Origin: Acinetobacter sp. ANC 4173
GTDB lineage: Bacteria > Pseudomonadota > Gammaproteobacteria > Pseudomonadales > Moraxellaceae
Length of the DNA stretch: 51,282 bases
NCBI RefSeq assembly: GCF_004331255.1
Contig: NZ_SJOF01000021.1
Span: forward strand, 1 to 51,282
Direction: 5' to 3'
The translations under genes and the position numbers were made by a program. The notes beneath the pieces were generated by a model. The model was not told the origin of the DNA. It did not search any database and worked only from the letters and a program-made list of their open reading frames with translations. Shown one piece after another: positions 51,007 through 51,282 of the stretch. The stretch's first letter is position 1. Each line of letters begins with the position of its first letter.

Positions 51007-51282
51007 TTAAGAAATTGCCTTTAACAAGTTAACCATTTCAATTGCAGTAAGGGCAGCTTCGCTACCTTTATTACCTGCTTTTGTTCCAGAGCGTTCAATC
51101 GCTTGTTCAATGCTGTCCGTAGTCAATACACCATTAATCACTGGTAAGCCAGTGTCTAAGCCTACAACGCCTAAGCCTTTAGCACATTCACCTGCGACAA
51201 AGTCAAAGTGTGGCGTGCTGCCACGAATGACTGCGCCTAGTGCGATGATGGCATCAAAGCGATCAGACGCTGCCAGTTTTTT
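51007..51282 (-). CDS. ribH: 6,7-dimethyl-8-ribityllumazine synthase (partial)
   Basis: The last 91 residues are present and the gene runs off the right edge. The family strings IIALGAVIRGSTPHFDF, GVLTTDSIEQAIERSGTKAGNKG and ALTAIEMVNLL are clear. The enzyme condenses 5-amino-6-ribitylaminouracil with dihydroxybutanone phosphate in riboflavin synthesis. It is a core gene and marks the chromosomal edge of the catabolic region. The stop codon TAA is at 51007-51009. Confidence 0.92.
   Translation of the reverse strand, partial: KKLAASDRFDAIIALGAVIRGSTPHFDFVAGECAKGLGVVGLDTGLPVINGVLTTDSIEQAIERSGTKAGNKGSEAALTAIEMVNLLKAIS

Overview
The window looks like a chromosomal stretch of an Acinetobacter species. 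It is AT-rich, with short A/T-rich spacers and clear Shine-Dalgarno sites. Many proteins are close to known Acinetobacter catabolic families: cyclohexanone monooxygenase ChnB, the aryl-ester (are) enzymes, salicylate hydroxylase and catechol 1,2-dioxygenase. The right edge runs into the core gene ribH. The species assignment is inference from family resemblance; no search was run.

Left part (1-7862): a 12-bp tandem repeat at the edge, a lone AAA+/DUF4143 ATPase with three phased operator-like repeats, then an IS3-family element (1924-3158) and an IS5-family (IS903-group) element (6676-7714). Between them lies a visibly more GC-rich, enterobacterial-looking segment: a stop-interrupted lectin-fold gene, a LysR gene divergent from a DHA2 efflux pump, and a frameshifted cupin gene. 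Neither IS has a target-site duplication, so the segment looks rearranged.

Middle part (7863-22459): a LysR/aldehyde dehydrogenase/alcohol dehydrogenase locus; a LysR plus DoxX, glutathionyl-hydroquinone reductase and carboxylesterase-like operon that resembles a quinone-detoxification set; and an are-type benzyl-alcohol locus (areB, areC, outer-membrane channel, sigma-54 activator) with a good -24/-12 promoter. A decayed second copy of the end of the IclR gene sits beside areB.

Beta-oxidation block (21567-30587): enoyl-CoA hydratase, 3-hydroxyacyl-CoA dehydrogenase, beta-ketoadipyl-CoA-type thiolase, class III CoA-transferase and IclR regulator on the minus strand, divergent from an acyl-CoA dehydrogenase followed by ETF-ubiquinone oxidoreductase. 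Three matching inverted repeats link the IclR regulator to all three promoters. The set is suited to adipate and similar dicarboxylates.

Right part (30762-50564): LysR, AAHS transporter and salicylate hydroxylase divergent from catA; a frmR-frmA deletion remnant; a LysR/hydrolase/glutaredoxin-2/ABM/tautomerase cluster; and a chn-like locus (AraC regulator, BVMO, aldehyde dehydrogenase, hydrolase, outer-membrane channel, Fe-type alcohol dehydrogenase, old yellow enzyme, two SDRs). Two direct-repeat sites with identical 21-bp spacing precede the two chn-like transcription units. Taken together, the right-hand genes could turn a cyclohexanol, or more likely a cyclohexane-diol, into adipate, and the IclR-controlled block could take adipate to succinyl-CoA plus acetyl-CoA, with electrons leaving through ETF-QO.
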